Assembly: GCA_963725175.1 (NCBI GenBank)
Contig: CAVRXH010000006.1
Span: 3,348,001 to 3,412,000 of the forward strand
DNA: 64,000 bases
Source: DASUBV01 sp963725175
GTDB lineage: Bacteria > Actinomycetota > Actinomycetes > Streptosporangiales > Streptosporangiaceae
Reading direction: 5' to 3'
A program made the position numbers and the translations under genes. The notes under the pieces were generated by a model. It was not told the DNA's origin. It made no database searches and saw nothing but the letters and a program-made list of their open reading frames with translations. Shown one piece after another: positions 36,161 to 46,940 of this stretch (the stretch's first letter is position 1; every line of letters begins with the position of its first letter).

Positions 36161-37137
36161 TTAGCCGGGGATGAGGACGACGCGGGGGCCGGAGGCGGCG
36201 GAGGCGGCCCAGGCGGTGCCGGCGTCGGAGAGCGGGAAGGTCCGGTAGGGCACCTGGACGGAGCCGTCGGCGATCAGCTCGATGTAGCGGGGGATCTCGG
36301 CCTTGATCTGGGTGCCGGACACCGAGCCGGCGCCGCTCCCTGAGATGGTCAGCTTCCGGCTGCGCAGCAGCGCGGACGGCACGGCCGCGTCGGTACCGCC
36401 AAGGGCACCGACCTGGACGTACTTGGTATCGCCCTGGTCCTCGCCGCCCCCGCCGGACCCGCTCCTGGCCAGGGCGGCGAGCGCGGTCTCGGCCACGGGC
36501 CCCAGACGAAGTCGAGCACCAGGCCGGGGGCGTCGTCGCCGAGGGCGGCGGCGAGCGCGGCGGCGTCGGCCTCGCGGTCGCCGGTCAGCGCGACGGTGTG
36601 CACGCCGGCCTGCGCGGCGCGGTCCAGTCCGTCCTTGCTGCGACCCGCGCCGACGACGCGGGTCGCGCCCAGCAGCCGGGCGTTCTGCGCGGCCAGGAAC
36701 CCGGTAATCCCGGTCACGCCCAGCACCAGCACGGTGCCGAGCTTCCCGCTCTCGGCCAGGCGGGCCCGCAGCGGCAGCCAGGACCCCATGCCGGGGTTGA
36801 CTCCGGCGGCAACGGCCTCGGGGGACGCCCCGGCAGGCAGCGGGAACCGCATCGCGGCGGGCGAGGGGAATCGCTCGGCGAAAGTGCCGAACGGCGGTGC
36901 CCCTGACGAGGTGAACACCAGCTCGCCGCCGGCGGTGCGCGCGACGGCGTTGAGACCGGGAATCACCGGGAACGCGCCCGCGCGGCTGTAGTGACGACCG
37001 GTCGCCACGGACCTGGTCAGGTGGTGGATGCCGGCGGCCACCAGCTCTACGACCTGGCTGTTCTCCTCCGCTGCGGGCTCGTCGAAGTCCTCGTACACCG
37101 GCGCGGAATCCGCCGAGTGCAGCACCGCTGCCTTCAT
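36161..37137 (-). pseudogene. Quinone oxidoreductase-like dehydrogenase, frameshifted
   Basis: A medium-chain dehydrogenase of the quinone-oxidoreductase group. From ATG 37137 the first frame reads MKAAVLHSADSAPVYEDFDE, then the nucleotide-binding GVTGITGFLAAQNARLLGAT, to LVLDFVWGP. One base is missing near 36495-36504 in a run of C/G. The neighbouring frame continues ETALAALARSG to GPRVVLIPG at 36161. Repaired length is about 325 residues. It diverges from a TetR gene over two palindromes, the classic layout of a regulator and the detoxifying enzyme it controls. Confidence 0.78.
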
Positions 37138-37161
37138 CGCATTGACTCCCTTGCCCGCTTC

Positions 37162-37176
37162 CTTAACGTTGTTAAG
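37162..37176. promoter_or_regulatory. Operator palindrome 1 (TetR candidate)
   Basis: CTTAAC-GTT-GTTAAG, a perfect 6-base inverted repeat around 3 bases, 25 bases before the oxidoreductase start. It matches the second site at 37195. Confidence 0.75.
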
Positions 37177-37194
37177 TTACGTGATCCACCCTGC

Positions 37195-37209
37195 CTTAAC
37201 ACTGTTAAG
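37195..37209. promoter_or_regulatory. Operator palindrome 2 (TetR candidate)
   Basis: CTTAAC-ACT-GTTAAG, the same arms as the first site. Centres are 33 bases apart, close to three helical turns, so two dimers could sit on one face. It ends 10 bases before the TetR start. Confidence 0.75.
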
Positions 37210-37219
37210 CTGTCAAATC

Positions 37220-37867
37220 ATGTCCGGCGGACTGAGCAAGACGGCCATCGTGCGGGCGGCGCTTGAGCTGCTCGACGAGGCAGGCATGGACGGCCTCACG
37301 GTGCGCGCCCTGGCGGCGCGGCTGGGCGTGCAGGCACCCGCGCTGTACTGGCACGTTCGGGGCAAGCAGGCGCTGCTCGACGAGATGGCCACGCAGATCT
37401 GGCGGCAGATCGGCGAGGTGATGCTGGCGCTGCCGCCCGACCTGCCGTGGCGGGAGCTGATGACGACCTACGCGGGCGCGGTGCGCCGCCACCTGCTCGG
37501 CTACCGCGACGGGGCCAAGGCGTTCAGCGGCACGACGCTGACGGACCCGGAGGTGGTCCGGCGCCAGGAAGGCACCTTCGCGAGCCTGACCCGCCAGGGT
37601 TTCTCGATCAGGAACGCCACCACGGCGCTGGTCCTGCTGCACGACTTCACGATCGGCTTCTGCGTGGAGGAGCAGACGGTCCGCCAGGTCACGGCCGCGG
37701 GCGGCGACAGCTACTTGCCCGGCCGCCGGGCGGAGCTGGTCGGCGCGGCGGAGGCGCCGCTGACCGTGGCGGCGGGCGAGGTGATCTTCGGCGACCCGGA
37801 CACCCGGTTCGACGAGCTCACCGGCCTGCTGCTCGACGCCGTCGCCGGGCTCCGCGACCCGTCCTGA
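37220..37867 (+). CDS. TetR/AcrR family regulator
   Basis: A 215-residue TetR-type repressor with TetR-like C-terminal ligand domain. The N-terminal helix-turn-helix reads LTVRALAARLGVQAPALYWH, typical of the TetR/AcrR class with the GVQAPALYWHV end. The C-terminal half (RHLLGYRDGAKAFSGTTL; LLHDFTIGFCVEEQ) matches the TetR_C_1 domain of tetracycline-type repressors. The start ATG fits the motif position. It probably represses itself and the divergent oxidoreductase through the two palindromes; the ligand is unknown. Confidence 0.9.
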   Translation: MSGGLSKTAIVRAALELLDEAGMDGLTVRALAARLGVQAPALYWHVRGKQALLDEMATQIWRQIGEVMLALPPDLPWRELMTTYAGAVRRHLLGYRDGAKAFSGTTLTDPEVVRRQEGTFASLTRQGFSIRNATTALVLLHDFTIGFCVEEQTVRQVTAAGGDSYLPGRRAELVGAAEAPLTVAAGEVIFGDPDTRFDELTGLLLDAVAGLRDPS

Positions 37868-37932
37868 CCGGTACCGATACCGGCCCGGCACGCCACGGCG
37901 AGGACCCGGGCAGCCTGAGCATTTTACCTAAA

Positions 37933-37960
37933 TTGAACTATTCGTTAACTTGAGTAGTTC
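37933..37960 (+). promoter_or_regulatory. Candidate FurA operator/promoter
   Basis: An AT-rich patch upstream of furA holds the inverted repeat GAACTA (37935-37940) and TAGTTC (37955-37960), 14 bases apart. TTGAAC at 37933 could be a -35 box. Autoregulated furA-katG operons usually carry the FurA site here, so this is the likely site. Confidence 0.45.
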
Positions 37961-37986
37961 GTGTTTGTGGCGGTAGGTTGGGGCGC

Positions 37987-38442
37987 ATGACCGCAGCCCA
38001 GAGTCCGACTCCCGCCGGCGAGCTACGCGGCGCCGGCCTGCGGGTGACGGCGGCCAGGGTCGCGCTGCTGGAGACCGTCAGGTCCGGCGACCACCTGGGC
38101 GTCGAGGAAATCGCCTCGCGGGTCCGCGACCGCGTCGGCCATGTCTCGCTCCAGGCGGTGTATGACGCGCTGCACGCGCTCACCACGGCGGGGCTGGTGC
38201 GCCGCATCGAGCCGGCCGGCCACCCGGCGAGGTTCGAGGGCCGGGTCGGAGACAACCACCACCACGTGGTGTGCCGGTCCTGCGGCGTGGTCGCCGACGT
38301 GGACTGCGCGGTCGGGGAGGCGCCCTGCCTGACCGCGTCCGACGACCACGGCTTCACGATCGGCGAGGCCGAGGTCACCTACTGGGGCCTGTGTCCCGCA
38401 TGCTCGACCGCCCGCAATTCCTGGGCACCGGAATCCGTCTAG
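37987..38442 (+). CDS. furA: Fur family regulator FurA
   Basis: A 151-residue Fur-like repressor. The N-terminal winged helix ends VSLQAVYDALHALTTAGLVR. The metal region has DNHHHVVCRSCG, and a second CPAC pair near the C-terminus, giving the two CxxC zinc motifs. FurA proteins sense peroxide or iron and repress the catalase-peroxidase gene next to them. katG starts 15 bases after the stop, in the same direction. ATG at 37987 is preferred; a TTG nine bases earlier is possible. Confidence 0.92.
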   Translation: MTAAQSPTPAGELRGAGLRVTAARVALLETVRSGDHLGVEEIASRVRDRVGHVSLQAVYDALHALTTAGLVRRIEPAGHPARFEGRVGDNHHHVVCRSCGVVADVDCAVGEAPCLTASDDHGFTIGEAEVTYWGLCPACSTARNSWAPESV

Positions 38443-38457
38443 TCCGGAAGGATATGC

Positions 38458-40689
<2,232 letters not shown>

Positions 40690-40721
40690 TTCAGCACGAC
40701 CTGATCAGCACGGAACGCATG

Positions 40722-40755
40722 AAGGGGTGCCCGGCCGGCTGGCCGGGCACCCCTT
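40722..40755 (+). terminator. Hairpin terminator after katG
   Basis: A perfect 15-base-pair stem (arms 40722-40736 and 40741-40755) with a 4-base loop, 33 bases after the katG stop. Confidence 0.85.
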
Positions 40756-40901
40756 CGCGGTTACCGGTTCCCAGAATGGCGCTCAGCCCCGTTTCATCCC
40801 TCTCGCCCCGATGCGGGCTCCTTGCCCGTTATGGGGCACGCATGGCAGAGTCCCAGCGTGATCAAGAAGCCGTTTCTACTGGGCTCTCGGAGGACAACAT
40901 C

Positions 40902-41813
40902 ATGACGTCATCCCCGACCAGCACGACCAACGCCGGCGCGCGGTCGCGCGGCCGACTCAGCCGTTCCCTGCCGGTGATCGCCGGGGCGGTGATCGGCGCG
41001 GCAGGCCTGACGTTCGGGTCGCTGACGGCGGCCAGCGCGCAGTCCGGCCACGGCCACCACGGCCATCATCACCAGTCGATCGCGCAGCAGGCCGCGCACG
41101 TCAAGGCCGAACTGGCCCGGACGCCGAAAAACGGCAACGCCGAGCTGAACGTCAACGTGCTTGAGCAGCAGGTCGAGAACTACTACGGCTCGGCCAGCGC
41201 GACCTACCCGGTCGTCGGAACGGTCACCATCCCGTCCGCGCACAGCAACGACGCCAGGCAGATGAAGCGGATCGTCGGCCGGGCGGAGAACTACCTGACC
41301 AGGGCGATCAAGGGCTACCACGGCAGCGCCAAGCCCGCGGTCGTGTTCGACATCGACGACACGCTGCTCAGCACCTACGACTACACGCTGGCCGAGCAAT
41401 TCGGCTACTCCTCGGCATCCAACGCGGTGTACGTCGACAACGCCGCCTTCCCGGCGGTCTTCTACATGCCGCAGCTCGTCAAGTTCGCCGCCGGCCACGG
41501 CTACTCGGTGTTCTTCATCACCGGCCGGCCGCAGTCCCAGACCGCCGCCACGATCAAGGACCTGACCAGCGCGGGCTACGCGGCCCCGCAGGCCGGGCAC
41601 CTGTTCCTGAAGCCGTCGAGCCCGCCGTCTTACCTGCACTGCGCCAAGGCGCCGAGCTGCACGACGATCGAGTACAAGTCCGGCACCCGCCAGCACATCT
41701 CCAGCCTGGGCTACAAGATCATGGCGGACTTCGGCGACCAGTTCAGCGACCTGCTCGGCGGCGACGCCGGGCAGCAGTTCAAGATCCCCAACCCGATGTA
41801 CTACCTGCCGTAG
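40902..41813 (+). CDS. Secreted HAD-type acid phosphatase
   Basis: A 303-residue exported phosphatase. ATG 40902 has GGAGGA 9 bases upstream. The N-terminus has a basic stretch (SRGRLSRS), a hydrophobic core and an ASA cleavage region near residue 45, then a His-rich strip (HGHHGHHHQ) that may bind metal. HAD motif I is VVFDIDDTLLST (nucleophile Asp), motif II is FFITGRP. The layout matches the plant-like/class B acid phosphatase group. Its substrate is an unspecified phosphate ester outside the membrane. Confidence 0.85.
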   Translation: MTSSPTSTTNAGARSRGRLSRSLPVIAGAVIGAAGLTFGSLTAASAQSGHGHHGHHHQSIAQQAAHVKAELARTPKNGNAELNVNVLEQQVENYYGSASATYPVVGTVTIPSAHSNDARQMKRIVGRAENYLTRAIKGYHGSAKPAVVFDIDDTLLSTYDYTLAEQFGYSSASNAVYVDNAAFPAVFYMPQLVKFAAGHGYSVFFITGRPQSQTAATIKDLTSAGYAAPQAGHLFLKPSSPPSYLHCAKAPSCTTIEYKSGTRQHISSLGYKIMADFGDQFSDLLGGDAGQQFKIPNPMYYLP

Positions 41814-41821
41814 GCACGCCC

Positions 41822-41858
41822 AGGGGGCGGTTCGCGCGGCAAGCGCGGGCCGCCCCCT
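41822..41858 (+). terminator. Hairpin terminator after phosphatase gene
   Basis: AGGGGGCGG (41822-41830) pairs with CCGCCCCCT (41850-41858), with a second CGCGC/GCGCG stem inside the loop. It lies 9 bases after the stop and is followed by CGCTTTG. Confidence 0.7.
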
Positions 41859-41925
41859 CGCTTTGACACGAAACTCACACGAGGGTCAAGCGAAGACCTC
41901 AGAGCCAGCGTGCAGGTTGTCCTGC

Positions 41926-43254
41926 ATGGCAAATCTAGGCTCGGCAGCGGTAGCGGGTGCCCCCCGCGACCGCGAGGACGGCTCGCCGCCAGCGCACGGG
42001 TCGCGGCTCGCCAGGCGGCGGCGCGCGCTGCTCGGCATCGGCGCAGGGGCCGCGCTGGTCGCGGCCGGCGGCCTGATCGGCGCGTCGTTCGTGAAATCAC
42101 CGCAGCAGCTGGCGGCGGACACGGCAGCGCCGCCGCCCACGCAGACCACCGCCGCGGTCGTCTCCCAGGTACTGACCTCGTCGGTGCAGATGCGCGGCGT
42201 CGTGTACCCGGCGACCGAGTACGACGTGTACCCCAGCGCCCCGGCGGGGACGGGCGCCGCCGCGGGCGCCGGCTCGGGCGCGGGCGGGACGAGCTCCGCG
42301 GTCTACATCTCCCGGCTGGACGTCGCGGCCGGCCAGCCGGTCCGCAACGGCGAGCTGCTGGCGGAGCTGGACGGCGCGCCGCTGTTCGCGCTGACCGGGC
42401 CGGTGCCCGCCTGGCGGGACCTGACGGCGGGCGAGAGCGGTCCTGACATCACCGAACTGCAGCGGGCGCTGGCCAGCCTCGGCTACTACGACGACGGCGA
42501 CACGCCCGGCTACTTCGGCCCGGCCACCCAGGACGCGGTGGACCTGTACTACGAGCACCTGGGCTACACCGCGCCGGCCACCGGCGGGGTGCCCGAATCC
42601 GACGTGGTGTTCCTGCCGAAGCTGCCCGCCACCGTGGTCGCGGTGAACGGCGCGGCCGGGCAGTCACCGGGCCAGCCGTTCCTTGAGCTGGCCGGGCGCG
42701 GGTCGCTGGCGCTCACCGGCGAGCTGCCCCCGGCCTACGCGGGCCAGGTCAGGCGGGGCCTGAAGGTGACGATCTACGACGAGGTGACGGGCATCCGCGC
42801 CACTGGCACGGTGTCGGATCTCGGCACCGCGACCACCCTGGCCCCGGCTGGCGCGGTGGTAGACGTCGGCGGCGGCGCCGCCTCGGCGGCTTCGGCGAGT
42901 GCCACGTCGAGCGGATCCGCGGGTTCTGGCGGCACCGCTAGTTCAGGCGATTCTGGCGCTACCGTCTTCCTGCCGCTGGCCGTGCGTCCTTCCCGGGCCC
43001 TTGCGGCGGCCCTGAACGGGGAGAACGTACTAGTCACCGTGGCGACCGGGCGGACCGAGGGGCCGGTCCTGACGGTGCCCGTCGCCGCGGTCGTCACGAC
43101 GGCATCGGGCACGAGCTATGTCACCGTCGCGGGCGCGCATGGCCGGCGCCAGGTGCGGGTCACGCCGGGGCTGTCGGAGAACGGCTACGTCCAGGTGACC
43201 CCGGCGCGGGCGGGCGCGCTCGCCGCCGGCGAGCACGTGGTGGTGAGCGGCTGA
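41926..43254 (+). CDS. Efflux periplasmic-adaptor-like protein with peptidoglycan-binding domain
   Basis: A 442-residue membrane-anchored adaptor for the ABC/FtsX pair that follows. One N-terminal helix (RRRRALLGIGAGAALVAAGG) anchors it. A biotinyl-lipoyl-like hairpin region (ISRLDVAAGQPVRNGELLAEL) is interrupted by a peptidoglycan-binding type 1 segment (DITELQRALASLGYYDDGDT, GYFGPATQDAVDLY). The C-terminal beta domains follow, with a Ser/Ala/Gly-rich stretch. Start ATG at 41926 chosen because it begins just before the anchor. Its stop overlaps the ATPase start (TGATG). Confidence 0.82.
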   Translation: MANLGSAAVAGAPRDREDGSPPAHGSRLARRRRALLGIGAGAALVAAGGLIGASFVKSPQQLAADTAAPPPTQTTAAVVSQVLTSSVQMRGVVYPATEYDVYPSAPAGTGAAAGAGSGAGGTSSAVYISRLDVAAGQPVRNGELLAELDGAPLFALTGPVPAWRDLTAGESGPDITELQRALASLGYYDDGDTPGYFGPATQDAVDLYYEHLGYTAPATGGVPESDVVFLPKLPATVVAVNGAAGQSPGQPFLELAGRGSLALTGELPPAYAGQVRRGLKVTIYDEVTGIRATGTVSDLGTATTLAPAGAVVDVGGGAASAASASATSSGSAGSGGTASSGDSGATVFLPLAVRPSRALAAALNGENVLVTVATGRTEGPVLTVPVAAVVTTASGTSYVTVAGAHGRRQVRVTPGLSENGYVQVTPARAGALAAGEHVVVSG

Positions 43255-43994
43255 TGGCCGCGCTGACGACGGCGCTGACGACGGCGCCGGTGATCGAGCT
43301 GGACGGGCTGGCCCGCACCTACCCAGGCCCGCCGCCGGTGGCGGCGCTGCGGCCCACCGACCTGGTCATCGCGGCGGGCGACTACGTCGCGGTGACCGGT
43401 CCCTCTGGCTCGGGCAAGTCGACGCTGCTGCACCTGCTCGGCCTCCTGGATGCCCCGACCAGAGGCCGGTACCTGCTGGACGGCCTGGACACCAGCACGC
43501 TGAACGACCGGGATCGCTCGGCGCTGCGCGGCAGCCGGATCGGGTTCGTATTCCAGTCCTTCCACCTGCTGCCTTACCGCACGGCGCTGGAGAACGTGCT
43601 GCTAGCCCAGCTCTACAACCAGACACCGCGCGGCGACCGGGTCAGCGCGGCGGCGGGCGCGCTCGACGAGGTCGGGCTTGGCGCCCGGATGGACGCGCTG
43701 CCGACCACGCTGTCCGGCGGGGAGCGGCAGCGGGTGGCGATCGCCCGCGCGCTGGTGAGCCGGCCGAGCCTGCTGCTGTGCGACGAGCCGACGGGAAACC
43801 TGGACTCGCGGACCGCGGCCGCGCTGATGGGCCTGCTTGACGAGCTGAACGCGGCCGGCTTCACGATCGTGGTGATCACCCACGACCCGGCGGTGGCCGG
43901 GCACGCGGGGCGGGTCATCTCGATCAGTGACGGGGTGCTGCGCGAGCTGGCCGGGGCCGGCGGGGCCGGGCTGGCGGGGGGCGAGCATGCCTAG
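43254..43994 (+). CDS. ABC ATPase of MacB/LolD type
   Basis: A 246-residue ATPase with all motifs: Walker A GPSGSGKSTL, Q-loop FVFQSFHLLPYRTALENV, signature LSGGERQRVAIARAL, Walker B LLLCDEPTGNLD and H-loop VVITHDP. This is the subgroup that partners FtsX-type permeases without acting as a classical pump. It overlaps the permease gene by 8 bases and the adaptor gene by 3, so the three form one operon. Confidence 0.93.
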   Translation: MAALTTALTTAPVIELDGLARTYPGPPPVAALRPTDLVIAAGDYVAVTGPSGSGKSTLLHLLGLLDAPTRGRYLLDGLDTSTLNDRDRSALRGSRIGFVFQSFHLLPYRTALENVLLAQLYNQTPRGDRVSAAAGALDEVGLGARMDALPTTLSGGERQRVAIARALVSRPSLLLCDEPTGNLDSRTAAALMGLLDELNAAGFTIVVITHDPAVAGHAGRVISISDGVLRELAGAGGAGLAGGEHA

Positions 43995-45258
43995 GGCGGC
44001 GAGCGGCCTGCCGGCGTCCCGGCTCAGCGCGCGGGACACGGCGGCCGAGGCGGTGGCGGGCATCGTCCAGCGGCCGGGCCGGGCGGCGCTGACCATGCTG
44101 GGCACCGTGCTGGGCGTGGGCGCGTTCGTGGCCGTGCTGGGGCTGACCGCCACGGGGGCCGGCCAGATCTCCCGCCAGTTCACGGTGCTGGAGGACACCA
44201 CGGTCACGGCGGCGGACAACGGCCCGGCGAACGACGTGGCCGCACCTGGCACCAATCCGGCGCCCGGCTTTCCCGCCGACGCGGACGCGATCGCCGACCA
44301 CATCCGCGGCGTGGTCTGCGCCGGCGTGTGGTGGCCGGTCCTGCTCTCGGCCGGCGCGGGCTTCACCGGCTCGCAGGCGCTGTCGGCCACTTCCTCGCAG
44401 ACGGTCACCATGCTGGCCGCCTCGCCCGGCGCGGTGCGGGCGATGGGCCTGAAGTTGGTCGCGGGCACGCCGCTGACCAGCTACGAGAACGACACCGGGC
44501 AGTACGTCGCGATGATCGACACCAGCACGGCGACGGCGCTCGGCATCTCCGCATCCCGGCTGGCGAGCCACCCGGCGGTGTTCGTGGACGGGATCGCCTA
44601 CACGGTGACCGGCATCTACAGCTCGGCGCAGCGGGTGGTGACCGACGAGAGCGCGATGCTGATCCCGGAGCGGACCGCCCTGGCCGCGTACGGAAACCCG
44701 GAGCCGGGCATCGGGGACCAGAACGAGGCGCAGATGGTCGTCGCGACCAGGGTCGGCGCGGCGCACGCGGTGGCGAAGCAGCTCGCCGCCGCCGAACTGC
44801 CCACCGACCCGACCCGCCTGGTGGTGACCTCGCCGGCCAGCCCGCAGTCGCTCCAGGGCGAGGTGAAGGGCGACCTGGCCGGACTTTTCCTGATCCTCGC
44901 CCTGGTCAGCCTGCTGATCGGCGCGGTCGGAATCGCCAACACCACGCTGGTCGCGGTGCTGGAGCGGACCGAGGAGATCGGCCTGCGCCGGGCCGTCGGC
45001 GCCCGGCCCCGGCACATCGCGGCGCAGTTCCTGGCCGAGTCCACGGCCCTGGGCACGCTCGGCGGCCTAATCGGCACCTGCCTGGGCGTCGGCACGGTGG
45101 TGATCTTCGCGGCGACCAGGGACTGGACCGCGATCCTCAACCCGGCCTACACGCTGCCGGCGCCGCTGATCGGCAGCGTCGTCGGCCTGCTGGCCGGCGC
45201 CTACCCGGCGCTGCGGGCCGCGCGCACCAGTCCGCTGGCGGCCCTGCGGCACGCATAA
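43987..45258 (+). CDS. FtsX/MacB-type ABC permease
   Basis: A 423-residue permease with one N-terminal helix, a large external domain, and three C-terminal helices. Family marks: GRAALTMLGTVLGVGAFVAV at the start, ILALVSLLIGAVGIANTTLV, then RTEEIGLRRAVGARPRHI and the end YPALRAARTSPLAALRHA. Probably moves or senses a peptide, lipid or antibiotic with the adaptor and ATPase; the substrate is not visible. Confidence 0.92.
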   Translation: MPRAASGLPASRLSARDTAAEAVAGIVQRPGRAALTMLGTVLGVGAFVAVLGLTATGAGQISRQFTVLEDTTVTAADNGPANDVAAPGTNPAPGFPADADAIADHIRGVVCAGVWWPVLLSAGAGFTGSQALSATSSQTVTMLAASPGAVRAMGLKLVAGTPLTSYENDTGQYVAMIDTSTATALGISASRLASHPAVFVDGIAYTVTGIYSSAQRVVTDESAMLIPERTALAAYGNPEPGIGDQNEAQMVVATRVGAAHAVAKQLAAAELPTDPTRLVVTSPASPQSLQGEVKGDLAGLFLILALVSLLIGAVGIANTTLVAVLERTEEIGLRRAVGARPRHIAAQFLAESTALGTLGGLIGTCLGVGTVVIFAATRDWTAILNPAYTLPAPLIGSVVGLLAGAYPALRAARTSPLAALRHA

Positions 45259-45265
45259 CAGCACA

Positions 45266-45308
45266 GCGGCACGCCTAGTCCGGCTCGCGGCATGCCTAGT
45301 CCCGGCTC
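45266..45308. repeat. Imperfect 21-22-base tandem repeat
   Basis: GCGGCACGCCTAGTCCGGCT followed by C, then a near copy with one substitution and one extra C, fills the gap between the permease and lipoprotein genes. Confidence 0.8.
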
Positions 45309-45327
45309 GCACTCGAAAGGAAAGATG

Positions 45328-46311
45328 ATGCGCATCCGCACCGGCCTCGGCCTGGTGACCTGCTGCTGCGCGGCGCTGACCGCGTGCACCGCCAGCGCCC
45401 AGAAGGGCCCGAACGTCACGGTCACTGCCCCCGTCGTCGGCAGGCCGCAGCCGCCGTCGTCCGTGCAGGCGGCGCTGTCCCGCGCGGCCTTCACCCCATA
45501 CGCGGCCCTCGGGCTGTCCGCCAACGACGGGCTGGCGCCTGGCGAGTCGATCTTCAGCCTGGGCACGGCCTGCATGGCCGCCGCCGGGTATCCCGGCACC
45601 AGTCCCGGCACCGTCCCGATCGGCCTGAACCAGAACTCCCTGGCCTTCTCCCAGCCCTGGGGCTCCTGGGGATACCTGGGCACCGTGCAGGCAGAGCAGT
45701 CCGGATTCCGGGTGCAGCCGGGCACGGCGCTGAGCGCCCTGAACGTCAACTTCCAGATGGTGGACCTGACGACCCTGCCGCAGGCGGAGCAGACGGCCGC
45801 CCTGAAATGCGGCACCATCCTGGGCGACTTCACCGGCAGCACGCTGAGCGGATCGCTGGCCGGCATCACGACGCTGGGCAACGACATCGCCAGCGATCTG
45901 TCGAGTAACCCCGCGGTCCAGCGAGCCACCCGAGCCTGGTCGGCCTGCATGACGAAGAACGGTTTCAGCGTTGGCCAGCCGCAGGACCTGTTTATCCAGG
46001 AGTTCCGCGCGATGTTCGGCGGGCGGACGCAGATCATCGGCGGTGACAGCATCAGCGCCGCGGCCAACCAGGCACAGCTCGCCGCGGCGGCCGCGGACGC
46101 GGGCTGCACCCAGTCCGGCGACCTGGCCGGGATCTACTTCGCGGTGCAGGCCAGCTACGAGCAGCAGCTCGTGAACGCCAACCAGCAGGCCCTTACCGCC
46201 GCCGTCCGCCGGTACCGGGCCGCGTACAAGAAGGAACTCGGCAGGCTGGCCAGCCTGCTCCGGACGGCGAAGGCGCTGCCGTTCACCACCCCTAAGAAAC
46301 AGCACCCCTAA
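45328..46311 (+). CDS. Lipoprotein of unknown function
   Basis: A 327-residue exported protein. The ATG at 45328 (AAAGGA 6 bases upstream) opens a signal peptide MRIRTGLGLVTCCCAALTAC with a lipobox LTAC, so Cys is probably lipid-modified. The body holds well-spaced cysteines (FSLGTACMAAAGYP; WSACMTKNGFSV; AADAGCTQSGDL) and ends in a Lys-rich helix. It looks like the substrate-binding or accessory lipoprotein of the preceding ABC/FtsX operon; actinobacterial relatives carry no function. The stop codon sits in a short direct repeat. Confidence 0.75.
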   Translation: MRIRTGLGLVTCCCAALTACTASAQKGPNVTVTAPVVGRPQPPSSVQAALSRAAFTPYAALGLSANDGLAPGESIFSLGTACMAAAGYPGTSPGTVPIGLNQNSLAFSQPWGSWGYLGTVQAEQSGFRVQPGTALSALNVNFQMVDLTTLPQAEQTAALKCGTILGDFTGSTLSGSLAGITTLGNDIASDLSSNPAVQRATRAWSACMTKNGFSVGQPQDLFIQEFRAMFGGRTQIIGGDSISAAANQAQLAAAAADAGCTQSGDLAGIYFAVQASYEQQLVNANQQALTAAVRRYRAAYKKELGRLASLLRTAKALPFTTPKKQHP

Positions 46312-46318
46312 GAAACAG
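46288..46318 (+). repeat. 15-base direct repeat spanning the lipoprotein stop
   Basis: ACCCCTAAGAAACAG occurs at 46288-46302 and 46304-46318. In copy 1 the TAA is out of frame and codes for Pro-Lys-Lys-Gln; in copy 2 the extra base puts TAA in frame and ends the protein. Confidence 0.9.
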
Positions 46319-46379
46319 GGCTGATTCCGGCCGCCCCGAACGCGAACCGCCGGGCGGGCCCGGATCGACATACTGGAAT

Positions 46380-46940
46380 GTGAGCCCGCCTGAGCCCCCG
46401 GTGCCCCCCACCGACGCCGAGCTGCTGCGTGCCATCGCGGCCGGCGACGAGAGCGCACTCGGGCTGCTCTACGACCGGCACGCCGGCTGGCTGCTCGCCC
46501 GGCTGCAGCGCCGGTGCGCCGCCGCCGACCTGGTGGACCAGACGCTCCAGGACACCTTCCTCACCATCTGGCGCGGTGCCCGCGGCTACCGGGGCCAGGG
46601 CGAGGTGCCCGCGTTCCTGTGGGGCATCGCCATCCGCCGCCTGGTCGACACGCTGCGCCGCGACGGTCGCGCGGCGCAGGCCGTGCGGGCCGCGCTACGC
46701 GCGCCGGCCGACAGCCAGCTCGTCGCCTCCGCCGAGGACGAGGTGCTGCTCGGCATCGAGCACGGCCGGCTCGGCGACGCGCTGACCCAGCTCTCGCCTG
46801 AGCTGCGCTCGGCCATCGAGGCCACGGTGCTGGATGGGCTGACCTGCGCCGAGGCCGGCCTGCTGCTTGGCGTCCCCGCGGGCACCATCAAGTCGCGCTG
46901 TCACCGGGCCAGGATCGAGCTGAGGGAGGCCCTGACGTGA
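46380..46940 (+). CDS. ECF-type RNA polymerase sigma factor
   Basis: A 186-residue sigma factor with GTG start. Region 2 has ESALGLLYDRHAGWLLARLQ and the conserved DLVDQTLQDTFLTIWRGA; region 4 has LSPELRSAIEATVLDGL and AGTIKSRCHRARIELRE. The anti-sigma gene begins inside its last codon (GTGA), so the two are coupled. It is the first gene of a five-gene unit ending in ABC and membrane proteins, which it probably switches on. Confidence 0.92.
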   Translation: MSPPEPPVPPTDAELLRAIAAGDESALGLLYDRHAGWLLARLQRRCAAADLVDQTLQDTFLTIWRGARGYRGQGEVPAFLWGIAIRRLVDTLRRDGRAAQAVRAALRAPADSQLVASAEDEVLLGIEHGRLGDALTQLSPELRSAIEATVLDGLTCAEAGLLLGVPAGTIKSRCHRARIELREALT

